Positions 1 to 9,559 are shown, counted from the stretch's first letter. The stretch: DNA of 64,000 bases from Terriglobia bacterium (GCA_009841225.1 VXMF01000056.1:51125-115124); one strand, 5' to 3'. A program made the numbers and translations. The notes: a model not told the origin generated them from the sequence alone.

Positions 1-1
1 C

Positions 2-544
2 CGGGAAGTGATTCCACGGCAGCTGACGTACTCGCGCGAGAGGTACATCCCGGAGCGGACCGAGTGGTACGTGGATGCCGCAGGCCAACTCGACTTGGCG
101 AAACTACTGGAGGCGTTCCAAGGGTACTTCCGGGAGAACGTGGAGCATTGGGTGGAGCACTTCGAATACAAGGAGGCAGGCCCTCAACTGCTGTTGCAAG
201 CGTACCTGCACCGGATCGTGAATGGGGGCGGGCGCGTGGAGCGGGAATACGGCTTGGGACGCGGGCGGACCGACTTGCTGGTGTTGTGGCCGCAGGGCGG
301 GCAGTGGGATCCGGCGCAGGTGACCAAGCATGTGATCGAGTGCAAGGTGGTGCGGCCGGGACAGGGCCAGGAGAGCGTGGTCCGGTCCGGGCTGGAGCAG
401 ACGAGTTGGTACATGGACAGGTGCGGAGCAGAGTCAGGGCACTTGGTGATCTTCGACAGGCGACCGGGCCAGTCGTGGGAAGAGCGTGTGTTCCGGAAGG
501 ATCCTGACCCGGGCGAGAGTCCGATCACGGTATGGGGGCTGTAG
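2..544 (+). CDS. C-terminal part of an AAA-like ATPase with PD-(D/E)XK nuclease-type domain (5' end outside window)
   Basis: The reading frame is open from the first bases of the window, so the GTG at base 8 is probably internal and the gene starts upstream. The visible end carries a PD-(D/E)XK-like core: GRTDLLVLWP, then about 20 residues on, HVIECKV (Asp followed by Glu-x-Lys). The preceding stretch 'VIPRQLTY' and a helical 'LLEAFQGYFREN' segment are typical of the linker in single-gene ATP-binding proteins that end in a DUF1703-like nuclease domain. These proteins are common in genomes rich in mobile genes, and their substrate is mostly unknown. The ATPase part (Walker motifs) is not in the window, so the family call rests on the tail alone. 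Confidence 0.7.
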   Translation, partial: REVIPRQLTYSRERYIPERTEWYVDAAGQLDLAKLLEAFQGYFRENVEHWVEHFEYKEAGPQLLLQAYLHRIVNGGGRVEREYGLGRGRTDLLVLWPQGGQWDPAQVTKHVIECKVVRPGQGQESVVRSGLEQTSWYMDRCGAESGHLVIFDRRPGQSWEERVFRKDPDPGESPITVWGL

Positions 545-582
545 TACGAACCTGACCCGGCTGAGACACTGGCAAGGAGGCA

Positions 583-645
583 ATGATGAAGCCGCATCAT
601 GCTCGCCAGACCACCGGAGACTCTGACGAATTGACACCGGACTAA
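583..645 (+). other. Tiny ORF with strong Shine-Dalgarno (20 codons)
   Basis: AAGGAGG at 574-580 precedes two consecutive ATG codons (583, 586) and a 20-codon frame ending in TAA. The spacing to the second ATG is 5 nt. No family is recognised. It may be a remnant of the start of a lost gene. The remaining sequence to the hairpin at 1023 holds nothing I can support as a gene. Confidence 0.15.
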
Positions 646-1022
646 CCGGCAGTTTCGCTTTGGAGTGCCCCCTCCACGCTGCCAAGATCAACAGGAGTCC
701 AGCGGCCAAGGCGGCTCGGCACTAGTCTGATCGAAGATGCGACGGGTCGATCCATGAACAGCTCACAGCGATTTCACTGGCGCAAGGTCGCTTGTCAGCA
801 ACTTTGGTTGGAAGCTCCCTCGAAAGCTCCGTTGCACATTTTGGGCATGGGTTAGGTCACGATCTCCGTACCATCCATCGAAGACCCTGCTCGATTCTGC
901 TGCGAAAGAAGTCTTGGGTTCCAAAGCGGTCATCGCGCGAGACCCGACAGCAGGAGAATCGGATTGATCACCCCCTCTGTTCATTCGATCTGCACGGGAC
1001 ATGCGCCGTAAATAGACAGAAA

Positions 1023-1046
1023 GGGGGAGCGGTTGCCCGCTCCCCC
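1023..1046 (-). terminator. Rho-independent terminator of cassette A
   Basis: There is a perfect 10-bp stem (GGGGGAGCGG on the plus strand, loop TTGC). On the minus strand it is followed by TTTCTGTCTATTT. It lies just past the stop codon of cassette A. The 24-nt hairpin is identical to the one after cassette B at 5656-5679. Confidence 0.85.
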
Positions 1047-1099
1047 CGGATGACCATGTCGCCACGCCACCTGTGGGTGGTCGACGACGCGGTGTGGTG

Positions 1100-4000
1100 C
1101 TACGGCAGATCTGCGCCGTATGCGCCGTTGATATTCCCCATGCTGTACCTGCCGAGCAAGCCCAGCGGGCCTTCTGCCGAAGATCCCACGAATGCTCCTT
1201 GGTGGTTGGTAATGCTCAAGGTGCCCGGGGTCACGCTGCGGTCCACGTAGTTGACGCTCACACTTCCAGATGTCTCCGCAAAGTCGACCAAGTCGTCATC
1301 TGCTGCAACCACCATCGCCACCGCGGGGAAGACGAGTTCCCGCACATCCTCGTCTGCATTCACGTAGAGGTCGCCGTTGGCATTCTGTAGATTGCTGATC
1401 ACCGTCTGGACCTGAGCGCCAATGGCGAGGTCTGTGCCGCCGGAATCTTGGAGTGCGTTCCACTCGACTCGCACGTCGACTTCGCCCTCGTAGCCTACGT
1501 TGCCTACGAACGCGACTGTCCTGCCTTGGTAATTCGCAGTGGCACCAGCCGGGTAGTTCGGCGAATTCCGCGAGGTGATCTTGGACGCGGACAGCGGGCT
1601 GTAAGCGAACGTGTCCATCTCTGCGTTATCCCAGCCGCCACTACGTTGCGCATCGCGGCTCCGCCTGACACGCCAAGCGCCGAAGCGCGTGTAGTCCGTA
1701 GTCCCGAACCAAGTCTTCACCTGCGAGTCCTTCTCCCCGAAGATATCGCCCGAACCCCTCGTCACGAAGGGCTGGTTGTTGTCCTCCCTCACGAAGAATC
1801 CGTCCTCGTCCGGATCCAGCGCCTCTTCCAAGTTGCTGGCACTGGACAGCGCGAGCAGGATATTGTCGATCTTGGACAGAGCGGTGTCCTTGTCGTAGCC
1901 TCCTCGTACGCTATGCGGTAGCCTTTCGGTGAAATCTGTGCCATCAGTACCTGGGTCTACGTGGGCTCGGTCCGGTTGGAACACGTACTCCAGCAGGGTC
2001 TGCTGCACCTCATGCCACAGGTCCCTCTGCTCATCCGGCACCAAGTCCGCGCTGATCAGAGTCGCCAGAGATTCGCGTAGCTGCTCGATCCTCGCCTTCG
2101 CCAAGGCGCGGTAGATGGCGCCGTTAGTGTTGTGCTCGGCAAACTCCTTGGCCTTCAGTGCAGTCAAGGCGATGTCGTAGGTCCGCGTCGCATCGTCCGT
2201 GGTCGTGTTGTCCTCGCTCCCATCGTCGAGACGGCCCCATGTCCATGTGGGATCGTTCAAGGTCGCCCCGGTGTTTACATCTCCACCGGCCTCCCAGCCG
2301 TACTTGGCAACTGTGATCTTGAGCATGCCGCTGCTCAGTTCGGTCTTGACGTAGTTGTTGGTATTGCCGTCATTTAAGTCAGCAGGTGCCGCTGACAGTA
2401 GCTTGGCCTCGATCGTAGTCACCTCGTCATCCGGCGTTGGCCGACCGACGGAGTCGTCCTCTGTCCTCATCGCGCCGTAGCCTGCTGCAAGGTAGTCGTT
2501 GCTGTCCGGGTTCTCCCCGACCGACCACGTGCCGACCGCTTCGCTTCCGGCTTGGTTGCCGCTTCCTCCCAAGAGTCTTCCGCTGAACGTCGCATCGACG
2601 GACTGCGGAATCGGGCTTCCCGCTCGACGCGCGAAAGTAACGCTCGCTCCTTCGCTAACCACAGTGGGATCTGACATGTCTCCACCCCAGACGCCGGCGT
2701 TAGTCATGGTCATTGTTGGCAGGACGATCGCCTCCACATCGCCGTACTGGTACTCCCAGGGGTCCCCACCGGCTGACGTCAGGCCTGTGATCAGTCCGCT
2801 GACTTTGCTGGTGGTGAACCGGACTTGAATGTCAATGTCTCCTGAGAAATGTGTTCCGGCACCGGAGATTGCGAGCGTCTTGCCCATGTACCTCGCAGTT
2901 CCCGTGGTTGTCTGCACGTAACGCGCCCGGGCCGTCTCGGCGGTGGTGCCGAACCCGAATGCGCCCAGCTCGCCCTTGCTGCCCTGCTGACCGTCTGTGG
3001 TGGCATCGTTATCGAAGACATGCTGCGCATCCGAAGTAGCGTTGTCGCGCTCCTTCTTCATGATCGCCCCGTAGCGGGTATTCCCGAGCATCCCGTAGGA
3101 CACCGACGCTTCCCATTTTGTGGCGTTGAAGATATCCGCCGCGGACTTGCCGTTCGTCGTCGCATTCTCAAGCACGCCGTCATCGGCTAGCGCAGTTCCG
3201 AGCAGATCCTCGGTTGACAATGCGGCGATCAGATCCTCGATTCGGCTCACTGCGTCGTCGTCGTCCGGTGAGACCGTGATTCCGGCGTCGCCGAATACAG
3301 CATCGAGCACCCCTTTGACATTCTTGCTGGCATTGCCGGTACCGGCGGTACCCCATTGTCGACTGACATGAAGGTCCCGGTCGGCTTCAGTTTCGAAGAC
3401 CGCGAGCAAGGCTTGGATATTGGCCTTGATCCCCTCCAGCTCCTCTTTGGCAGCGGCCACGAAGTTGGCACCCATCTGCTCCGACATGCCGTCCGGCAGC
3501 AGGTTGTTGAACGAGTACAGGTCGCCGCCCACTTTCAGCGCCGTCTTGGCCTCGTTCACGTCCTCGGTGTCGTCCTCGTCCCCGGGAATCGTCGGCAGTG
3601 CGCCGAGGCCGACCGTCTTGAAGTCCGTGTCGCCGTCAATGGCGACGTTGTCCAGCCGCGTGCCCATTAGGACTCCGTCCATCATCGTCACGCGGTAGGT
3701 CCCCTGCGACGTATCGATGTCTCCCATTCCGCTGGCGGGCAGTGTGGTGCCGTCGACGTCATACATGTCATCGGCCTCGCGCGTCATGGCCACCAAGCCC
3801 GTACCCTCGATCATCATCGACTCGGGCTCGAAGCGTGCCGACCAGATGCCGTCGGTGTACCACAGCGTGTACGTGTTGCCGTTGTCCGACATCACCTCGG
3901 AGCCGACTCCGACTCCCTCAGAGCCCAGCCACCAGGACATGTCCTCGGCCCGCACCAGCTCCACCGAGCCCTGCGTGCCCAAGGCCACCGTCACCATCAC

Positions 4001-4576
4001 CTTCTGGTACATGGCGCTCCACATGCCCTCGGAGTCCATCATCAGCGCGTACATGTTGCCGTTCGCCGCCGTGTAGACCGTGCCGTCCTTGACTTCCATC
4101 TCGCCGATCCACCAGGTCATGTCCTCGGCCTGCTTCACGGTCACCGTGCCGCCGAGCGCGCCCAGCATCACTTCCTGCATGGCCGCAACGTGCATCACGC
4201 CGATCGGAATGCCGTCCGGCGACAGCACCGCCGCGTAGACGTTGCCGTTCGCGGCCGTCACTGTCGTGTCGGCCGTGATCATCACCCACTCGCCGTTGAT
4301 CATCGCCGAGAAGGTCAGATCCTCGTTCCGGCGGACCTCGACCGTCGAGCCGGAGATCCCCAAGGGGATGCTCAGAGCCGGCGGCTGGACGTACTCGGCC
4401 ATGAACGTGCCGTCATCGCTTATCGTGACGGTGTAGGCGTTGCCGTTCTCGGCGGTGACGCTACCGGCACGACTAGCACAAGTATTGGAAGGCTGGGTGC
4501 TGACGGCACTTAGCCTGTGAACGCTCGGGTGACCAGCTACGACGCGGTTTGTGCGCAAGCTACGTAAGCGGGCCAA
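1100..4576 (-). CDS. Surface repeat/two-barrel protein, cassette A (leaderless paralogue)
   Basis: This 1158-codon ORF belongs to the five-member family in this window. From about residue 37 it has roughly three and a half repeats of about 42 residues (pattern ENGNxY...DGxW...LGxxG...ED), then two modules. Each module has an alpha-helical stretch (for example around GANFVAAAKEELEG) and a beta-rich domain containing TRYGA/TRFGA, an F-xG-xF/L-G-G 'GTWSV' strand pair and a final G-A-Y/F-G-A. Barrel I lies near 500-700 and barrel II near 960-1158. Unlike paralogues C-E there is no signal peptide or lipobox: the first 36 residues are unrelated basic sequence, and homology starts abruptly at VTAENGN. 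Cassette B starts at the same motif. It could be expressed without export, or be a silent copy. The function of the family is not established; the barrels recall bilobed TbpB-type surface lipoproteins. Confidence 0.75.
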   Translation of the reverse strand: MARLRSLRTNRVVAGHPSVHRLSAVSTQPSNTCASRAGSVTAENGNAYTVTISDDGTFMAEYVQPPALSIPLGISGSTVEVRRNEDLTFSAMINGEWVMITADTTVTAANGNVYAAVLSPDGIPIGVMHVAAMQEVMLGALGGTVTVKQAEDMTWWIGEMEVKDGTVYTAANGNMYALMMDSEGMWSAMYQKVMVTVALGTQGSVELVRAEDMSWWLGSEGVGVGSEVMSDNGNTYTLWYTDGIWSARFEPESMMIEGTGLVAMTREADDMYDVDGTTLPASGMGDIDTSQGTYRVTMMDGVLMGTRLDNVAIDGDTDFKTVGLGALPTIPGDEDDTEDVNEAKTALKVGGDLYSFNNLLPDGMSEQMGANFVAAAKEELEGIKANIQALLAVFETEADRDLHVSRQWGTAGTGNASKNVKGVLDAVFGDAGITVSPDDDDAVSRIEDLIAALSTEDLLGTALADDGVLENATTNGKSAADIFNATKWEASVSYGMLGNTRYGAIMKKERDNATSDAQHVFDNDATTDGQQGSKGELGAFGFGTTAETARARYVQTTTGTARYMGKTLAISGAGTHFSGDIDIQVRFTTSKVSGLITGLTSAGGDPWEYQYGDVEAIVLPTMTMTNAGVWGGDMSDPTVVSEGASVTFARRAGSPIPQSVDATFSGRLLGGSGNQAGSEAVGTWSVGENPDSNDYLAAGYGAMRTEDDSVGRPTPDDEVTTIEAKLLSAAPADLNDGNTNNYVKTELSSGMLKITVAKYGWEAGGDVNTGATLNDPTWTWGRLDDGSEDNTTTDDATRTYDIALTALKAKEFAEHNTNGAIYRALAKARIEQLRESLATLISADLVPDEQRDLWHEVQQTLLEYVFQPDRAHVDPGTDGTDFTERLPHSVRGGYDKDTALSKIDNILLALSSASNLEEALDPDEDGFFVREDNNQPFVTRGSGDIFGEKDSQVKTWFGTTDYTRFGAWRVRRSRDAQRSGGWDNAEMDTFAYSPLSASKITSRNSPNYPAGATANYQGRTVAFVGNVGYEGEVDVRVEWNALQDSGGTDLAIGAQVQTVISNLQNANGDLYVNADEDVRELVFPAVAMVVAADDDLVDFAETSGSVSVNYVDRSVTPGTLSITNHQGAFVGSSAEGPLGLLGRYSMGNINGAYGADLP

Positions 4577-4652
4577 GACAGCTAAGGCGGCCTCCGATCC
4601 GCCGAAGTTCGACTACTGGGGAGGGCAGTAAGCGGCTCCTCCTTAATTCGCT

Positions 4653-4826
4653 CTAGTCCACAACAGAGCGTGGCTCTTGACCACTCTGATCGAAGCTAAG
4701 AGGCATGACAATCGACTCGGTGCTAACCCGATGGATGATCGGACTTGCGGGCGTGCTGCGAAAGCCGAGCCGCTCATAGAGACGAGCTGTGGGAGTGCCG
4801 AGCCTGACCCTCAGGCTCACACACTC
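4653..4826 (-). pseudogene. 3' remnant of a GNAT-family acetyltransferase
   Basis: The C-terminal motif of GNAT N-acetyltransferases is readable (LRVRLGTPTARLYERLGF, the acetyl-CoA-site alpha4/beta6 region), followed by about 30 residues to the stop. Upstream of ECVSLR the sequence is unrelated, so the N-terminal two thirds are missing. It sits between cassettes A and B, consistent with repeated rearrangement here. Confidence 0.55.
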
Positions 4827-4861
4827 TTGAATTCGTGGGTACATTCGGTATGGTGAGATCG

Positions 4862-5050
4862 ATGAGCGCAGAACTGATCGGCATCCTGAGCGTCGGTGTG
4901 GCACTGGCCGGACTGGTCTTGCGACTGTCGGCGGGGATTGATGGGATAGAGGATCGGCTAGCTAGCGTCGAGCAGCGCTTGGCGCGAGTCGAAGGGCTGT
5001 TAGAAGGACTTGGCCTATCGGGTCGAGTCGTTCCAGCTACGGGAGACTGA
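4862..5050 (+). CDS. Small protein with N-terminal membrane helix and coiled coil
   Basis: The product has 62 residues from ATG 4862 (the ORF track start at 4835 adds nine unlikely residues). Residues 4-22 (LIGILSVGVALAGLVLRL) form one hydrophobic segment. Residues 27-50 (DRLASVEQRLARVEGLLEGL) have the heptad pattern of a coiled coil. Small proteins of this plan are common in bacteria without assigned function, and some accompany toxin or phage genes. The frame is well formed and ends in TGA. No partner is apparent, because its neighbours are a GNAT remnant and cassette B. Confidence 0.55.
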   Translation: MSAELIGILSVGVALAGLVLRLSAGIDGIEDRLASVEQRLARVEGLLEGLGLSGRVVPATGD

Positions 5051-5655
5051 GCACATCAGTGCAATTTCTGGTCCCATGAGGGATCCCGTCAACAGTCATT
5101 CCACCAAGGCGGACCCCGCAGCCGCGGAGAGTCGTCTGGAAGAATTCTTCAAGATCCAGACCTGCCACAGATGACAGCTAGCGGATTGCAGACCTAGCTA
5201 AGATTCGCCGTTGCTCGAGACCATAGGGAGACGGTCAGGTTTGCCTTGGAAGAGCTACAAAACATCCCGTTGATGTTGCCTTCCTCTCCAGTCTTGCCAA
5301 TGATCCGAACATATGCCACCTGACCATTGATAGGAACCATTTCCACGCTTTGCCCCAGAACAGCGAATTTCCAGCTTGCCTTTCTCGATAACAAGGGAAG
5401 TGGTCAAGCAGGACTCGTCCAATAACACTGACAAACGCGGTTTCACATTTCATCTGAGAACGCTAAGCAGCGAGTTTTCGTCATCGCCGCAAGCGACGAT
5501 CCCGGCCGGAATGGTGCTTCCCCTTCCCAGACTTTGCAAGACCATTTGGCGATCGAACTTCATTGTCAGAGTCAGAATCGCTCACAAGAGTAAACTCCTC
5601 CGTTGATTCCCCTTCCTCTGTCCATTCTCCGAAACCAACCCAACAATACGAAAAA
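5051..5655. other. 605-bp stretch without a supportable gene
   Basis: The GC content is lower than the surroundings (many A/T runs around 5230-5450). Short minus-strand ORFs (for example 5194-5394, containing VAYVRIIGKTGEEGNINGMF) look protein-like, but they are interrupted and match no family I recognise. They may be a decayed gene. Confidence 0.4.
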
Positions 5656-5679
5656 GGGGGAGCGGTTGCCCGCTCCCCC
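5656..5679 (-). terminator. Rho-independent terminator of cassette B
   Basis: The 10-bp GGGGGAGCGG stem with TTGC loop is the same as after cassette A. On the minus strand it is followed by TTTTTCG. It lies about 30 bp past the stop of cassette B. Confidence 0.9.
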
Positions 5680-5711
5680 TGGCAGGTTGATTCTGACGAA
5701 TCTTGCCGAGT

Positions 5712-8700
5712 CTAGGGGACCTCGACGCCGAACGCACCGTAGATGTCCACACCGAGGTCGTCGGTATGACTCCCGTCGGGTGCAACACGACCGATCGTGT
5801 CGTCGGTCAATGTCCACGTTCCGATCGCGCCGAGCGGTCCGTCCACTCCCTGGCCCACGAACAGCGCCTTGACGCTGTTGGTGCCAGTTGCGTCGATGTC
5901 GGCCCCGGCGAGGGCGCGGCGGTACCGGACACCCGTGACGCTCGCTTCGCCGTAGGGGATGTTGCCGTCAGCATCCGCTGTGCCAGCTTCGCCGACGATC
6001 ATGTTGTTGGAGAAATCTCCCTGTCCGCCCACGATGATGTTCATTGTGGGGAACACGATATCCATGACCTCGTTGCCTGCCGCGGTTGCTACCGTGACAT
6101 CCGCGCTGCCGCCCTGCGACAGTGGATCGCCCACTGCGGACTGCAGGCCGCTGATCGTCAGCGCCATCGTGCCAACCGTGGTACCCGCGTTCACGTCGGC
6201 GGGAGTCCCCCAGCTGACGTCCACGCTGGCGGTGCCGTAGAGGATCACCGTGTTCTGGAGCGCAATCGTCTCGCCCGTGTAGGTCGCGCTGCCGTCCTGC
6301 GGGAAGCTCAGGTTCTGCAGCGTGCCGACATTCGTCGAATCCAGCGGGCTGTAGGCATACGTGCCGGGTCCGCCGTGCGGTCCGCGAATTACGTTCGCCA
6401 CATTGCCGTCGTTCCTCCGAGCGCTCGTCGTGCTCTCGCGCCGCCAGAAGCCGAAGCGCGTGTAGTCCGTCGTCCCCATGGCCGAGAACACCTTGTACTC
6501 CCGCTCGCCTCTCAGGTTGGCAATGGTCCGAGTGCTGACCTCGTTCCGCCTATCCGCGGCATCGTACATGCGGAAGTCTGCTTCATTCTCCCGTGCGTCC
6601 GTGGCGGGGTCGTCGGCCGTGCCGCTATCGTAGTGATCGAAGATCCCCGTTCCGTCCGGATCGAGGGCATCCTCCAACTTGGCGTTGCTAGACAGCGCGT
6701 CCAAGGCGCGGTTGATCAGGTCAATCGCATCCGCTTCGGAATCCAGCGCGGTGTAGGCGTCGGTCAGCTTCAGCGGCAGCAGTCCGCCGAAGAAGTTGAA
6801 CTGCACCGCGTCCTGCACTCTCACCCAAGCCATCTCCTCGGCAGTTTGCGTGTCGGCCGAGTTGAGGCCCTGCAGGGTTGACAGCAGGTCGCGCTCTCTC
6901 GTGAGTGTTGAGACAACGCCATCGATCCACTTCGGACCGTTCATCGCAATCTGCGCGCCGTTGTTCCCCGCTAGCGCCGCCAGGTCCCACTTGGCGGTGA
7001 TCAGAGTCTCATCGGCAGCTTCGCCGAGCGCTTGGTAGGTCGGGGCAGTCGCGCCGTCGCGGCCGGCCCAGCCGTACTTGCGCTGCTTCACCGTCAGCAT
7101 CCCGTCCGCGATCGACACGCTGGTCAGGTTCTCCGCCGCGTTGGCTTCGACGTTCGTGAACAGCATCGCGGTCGCCGCCGAGCCGTCGTCTCCGGAAGGC
7201 ACTGGCCGGGTCGCGTCCGCGACGTGCACCACGCCGAAGCCGCCCGTGATATAGCCCGAGCCATCCGGATCTCCGACAGACCACGTGCCGTTGGCCTCGC
7301 TCCCCGCGTCAGCGCCCTGGCCCAGCAGGATGCCCTTGAAGGTATTCATTTGGTTGTTGACGGGCCGCAGCAGCCCCGAGTTGGCGGTGTAGAAGATCGC
7401 GGCGTTTTGGCCCGTGCGGTCGTCGGCGCCAGTGGTCCACGTGGCGTTCCTCAGCAGGTCCGCGTCGTCCAGCACGATCCGGTCCACGTCCGCGAAGTTG
7501 TGCTGCCAAGGCAGCCCGTCGGCGTCCTCCAGCCCGCTCACCACGCCACTGACCGAGTTGGCCTTGAAGCGCACCTGGACATCCATCATGCCCGAGTAGG
7601 TATCGCCAGACGCGGTCACAGCCCGGGTCCCACCCGAGTAGCTGGCAATCCCCGTCAGCGAGACCGCTGCCGCGTCCGCGGACCGCAGGGTCTGCTGCAT
7701 CGTCGAGTACGAGAACGCCCCGTACTCGCTCGTGCTCGCGCCGGCCTTGGCGTTTCCGGACGTCTTCCGCAGCGCCGTGCCGTAGCGCGTGCTGCCGGTC
7801 ATGCCCATCGTCGCCGAAGCGCTCCACATTACGCGGTTGAACGCATCCGCCGCCGCGCCGGCGCCCAGCGCCTGGCTCTCGAACACCCCGTCGCCGTCCT
7901 CGGCCGTCGCCGCGACAAAAGCGTCCTCGCTCGACAGCGCGTCGAGGATGTCGTCGATTTCGTTGAGGATGTCCTCCTCCCGTGGCGGGGTCATCCTGAC
8001 GGCCGAAGTGGGATCGGTTTCAGCATCGCTGTCGGTACCGAAGATGTTGTCCAGCGCCATTTCGAGCTTGGTCCACTGGCCCCCGAGAATCCCGGTCTCC
8101 CCTTCAAGGTTGCTCGGCTTGGTGTCGAGGGCGAGCAGCGCGGCCACGTCGGCTCGGATCTTTTCGATCGCCTTCACGGCCTCGGCCACGAAGTTCGCGC
8201 CCTCGTCGCTCGCCATGCCGCTGCCCAGCAGGTCTCCTATCGAGAACATGCCCTCGCCGTCGTCTTCGGTGCCCGTCGTGATAAGGTACGTCCCCGCCTC
8301 GTTGGCCACCGTATCGCCGTCGTTGGTGCTCAGTCTCGGAATGGGCAACATGTTGGTCACATAGTGGTCGGTGTCGGGGTCGATGGCCGCGTCAAACCGC
8401 GCTCCCATCAGCATCCCGTCTTCCATCCAAATGTGATACATGGCACCGTCCACGGTGACGTCGCCCACGCCAGTCTCGGGCAGGGTGCTGCCGTTGACGT
8501 CGTACATGTCATCGGCCTCGCGGGTCATGGCCACCAGGCCCGTGCCCTCGATCATCATCGACTCGGGCTCGAAGCGCGCTGTCCACACGCCGTCGGTGTA
8601 CCACAGCGTGTACGTGTTGCCGTTGTCCGACATCACCTCGCTGCCTACGCCGACGCCCTCAGAGCCTAGCCACCAGGACATGTCCTCGGCCCGCACCAGC

Positions 8701-9188
8701 TCGATCGAGCCCTGCGTGCCCAGCGCCACCATTGCCGTCACCTTCACGTAGGTGGCGGTCCAATCGACGTGGTCGTCGTGCTCCATACTCGTCAGCACGT
8801 AGTCGTTGCCGTTCGCCGCCGTGTAGACCGTGCCGCTCTCGACGTGCATCTCGCCGATCCACCAGGTCATGTCCTCGGCCTGGGTCAGCGTCACCGTGCC
8901 GCCGAGCTCGCCCAGCATCACTTCCACCATCGCCGCCACGTGCATCACGCCGATCGGAACGCCCTCCGGCGACAGCACCGCCGCGTAGACGTTGCCGTTC
9001 TCGGCCATCACTGTCGTGTCGGCCGTGATCATCATCCACTCGCCGTCAATCATCGCCGAGAAGGTAAGGTCTTCATTCCGGCGGACTTGGACTGACGAGC
9101 CCGAAATCCCCAGAGGGATGCTCAGCGCCGGCGGCTGGACGTACTCGGCCGTGAACATGCCGTCGTCGCTGATCATCACCGTGTACAT
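5712..9188 (-). CDS. Surface repeat/two-barrel protein, cassette B (leaderless paralogue)
   Basis: This 1158-codon ORF is a close paralogue of cassette A: both share PPALSIPLGISGS, EDMTWWIGEM and a long identical stretch around EDMSWWLGSEGVGVGSEV. The order is about three and a half repeats of 42 residues, helical segment I (near 330), barrel I (about 465-655), helical segment II (about 760) and barrel II (about 905-1158), ending GAFGVEVP. The frame is open upstream of ATG 9188 for only about 27 codons, through an AT-rich sequence with no other start codon. Recognisable homology begins at TVTAENGN, exactly where cassette A begins. There is no signal peptide, lipobox or clear ribosome-binding site. 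It is either a truncated gene, a cytoplasmic product, or a silent donor copy. A tyrosine integrase gene starts 370 bp from its 5' boundary. Confidence 0.75.
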   Translation of the reverse strand: MYTVMISDDGMFTAEYVQPPALSIPLGISGSSVQVRRNEDLTFSAMIDGEWMMITADTTVMAENGNVYAAVLSPEGVPIGVMHVAAMVEVMLGELGGTVTLTQAEDMTWWIGEMHVESGTVYTAANGNDYVLTSMEHDDHVDWTATYVKVTAMVALGTQGSIELVRAEDMSWWLGSEGVGVGSEVMSDNGNTYTLWYTDGVWTARFEPESMMIEGTGLVAMTREADDMYDVNGSTLPETGVGDVTVDGAMYHIWMEDGMLMGARFDAAIDPDTDHYVTNMLPIPRLSTNDGDTVANEAGTYLITTGTEDDGEGMFSIGDLLGSGMASDEGANFVAEAVKAIEKIRADVAALLALDTKPSNLEGETGILGGQWTKLEMALDNIFGTDSDAETDPTSAVRMTPPREEDILNEIDDILDALSSEDAFVAATAEDGDGVFESQALGAGAAADAFNRVMWSASATMGMTGSTRYGTALRKTSGNAKAGASTSEYGAFSYSTMQQTLRSADAAAVSLTGIASYSGGTRAVTASGDTYSGMMDVQVRFKANSVSGVVSGLEDADGLPWQHNFADVDRIVLDDADLLRNATWTTGADDRTGQNAAIFYTANSGLLRPVNNQMNTFKGILLGQGADAGSEANGTWSVGDPDGSGYITGGFGVVHVADATRPVPSGDDGSAATAMLFTNVEANAAENLTSVSIADGMLTVKQRKYGWAGRDGATAPTYQALGEAADETLITAKWDLAALAGNNGAQIAMNGPKWIDGVVSTLTRERDLLSTLQGLNSADTQTAEEMAWVRVQDAVQFNFFGGLLPLKLTDAYTALDSEADAIDLINRALDALSSNAKLEDALDPDGTGIFDHYDSGTADDPATDARENEADFRMYDAADRRNEVSTRTIANLRGEREYKVFSAMGTTDYTRFGFWRRESTTSARRNDGNVANVIRGPHGGPGTYAYSPLDSTNVGTLQNLSFPQDGSATYTGETIALQNTVILYGTASVDVSWGTPADVNAGTTVGTMALTISGLQSAVGDPLSQGGSADVTVATAAGNEVMDIVFPTMNIIVGGQGDFSNNMIVGEAGTADADGNIPYGEASVTGVRYRRALAGADIDATGTNSVKALFVGQGVDGPLGAIGTWTLTDDTIGRVAPDGSHTDDLGVDIYGAFGVEVP

Positions 9189-9559
9189 GTTTCCGTTCTC
9201 GGCGGTAACGGTGGATCTATGTTCGGCTGCAAGAAAACTATTTCTAAATATATAATGCTAAATTATTTACGAAATTCTCACAGTTCGAAGTCCATCACTG
9301 TGACATACAAAAAAGTGGTGACAAATCACTGCGTTATCTTCGAGTATCAGTGCCCCACTGCGTGCAGAACAGTGACCTTCAACGGGACGCTCCCAGCATT
9401 CGCGACGGCTGTTGCAGTGGGCCGATCGGCGAATAGTCGGATTCTGCGGTTCATCCCGATGGCCACCGCTCACCCAGCCGGCCACGAATCTCTGTACGGC
9501 GGCATCGAAATATGCTCTCGCCGACTGCAGGGCCGAGCCCCTAACAGCGAGGCAATCGT
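9189..9559. other. AT-rich boundary between cassette B and the integrase gene
   Basis: From about 9230 to 9330 the base composition drops sharply (TATTTCTAAATATATAATGC and similar), in contrast with GC-rich sequence on both sides. The junction with cassette B falls at about 9215. No gene, tRNA or clear attachment-site repeat is visible. It could hold the integrase promoter or a recombination site. Confidence 0.4.

Noticed and set aside
4545-4631. Plus-strand tail RFVRKLRKRAK...FDYWGGQ before the GNAT remnant
   Set aside because: It reads like the end of a basic protein, but it is only about 28 codons after a stop and no family is recognised.
5703-8669. Long plus-strand ORFs (392 and 545 codons) opposite cassette B
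   Set aside because: They are antisense shadows of a GC-rich coding frame. Their composition (Arg, Val, His, Gln) is shadow-like and no family pattern is visible.
9189-9559. tRNA-type attachment site for the integrase
   Set aside because: No tRNA-like cloverleaf or short direct repeat with the far side of the gene could be found by eye.
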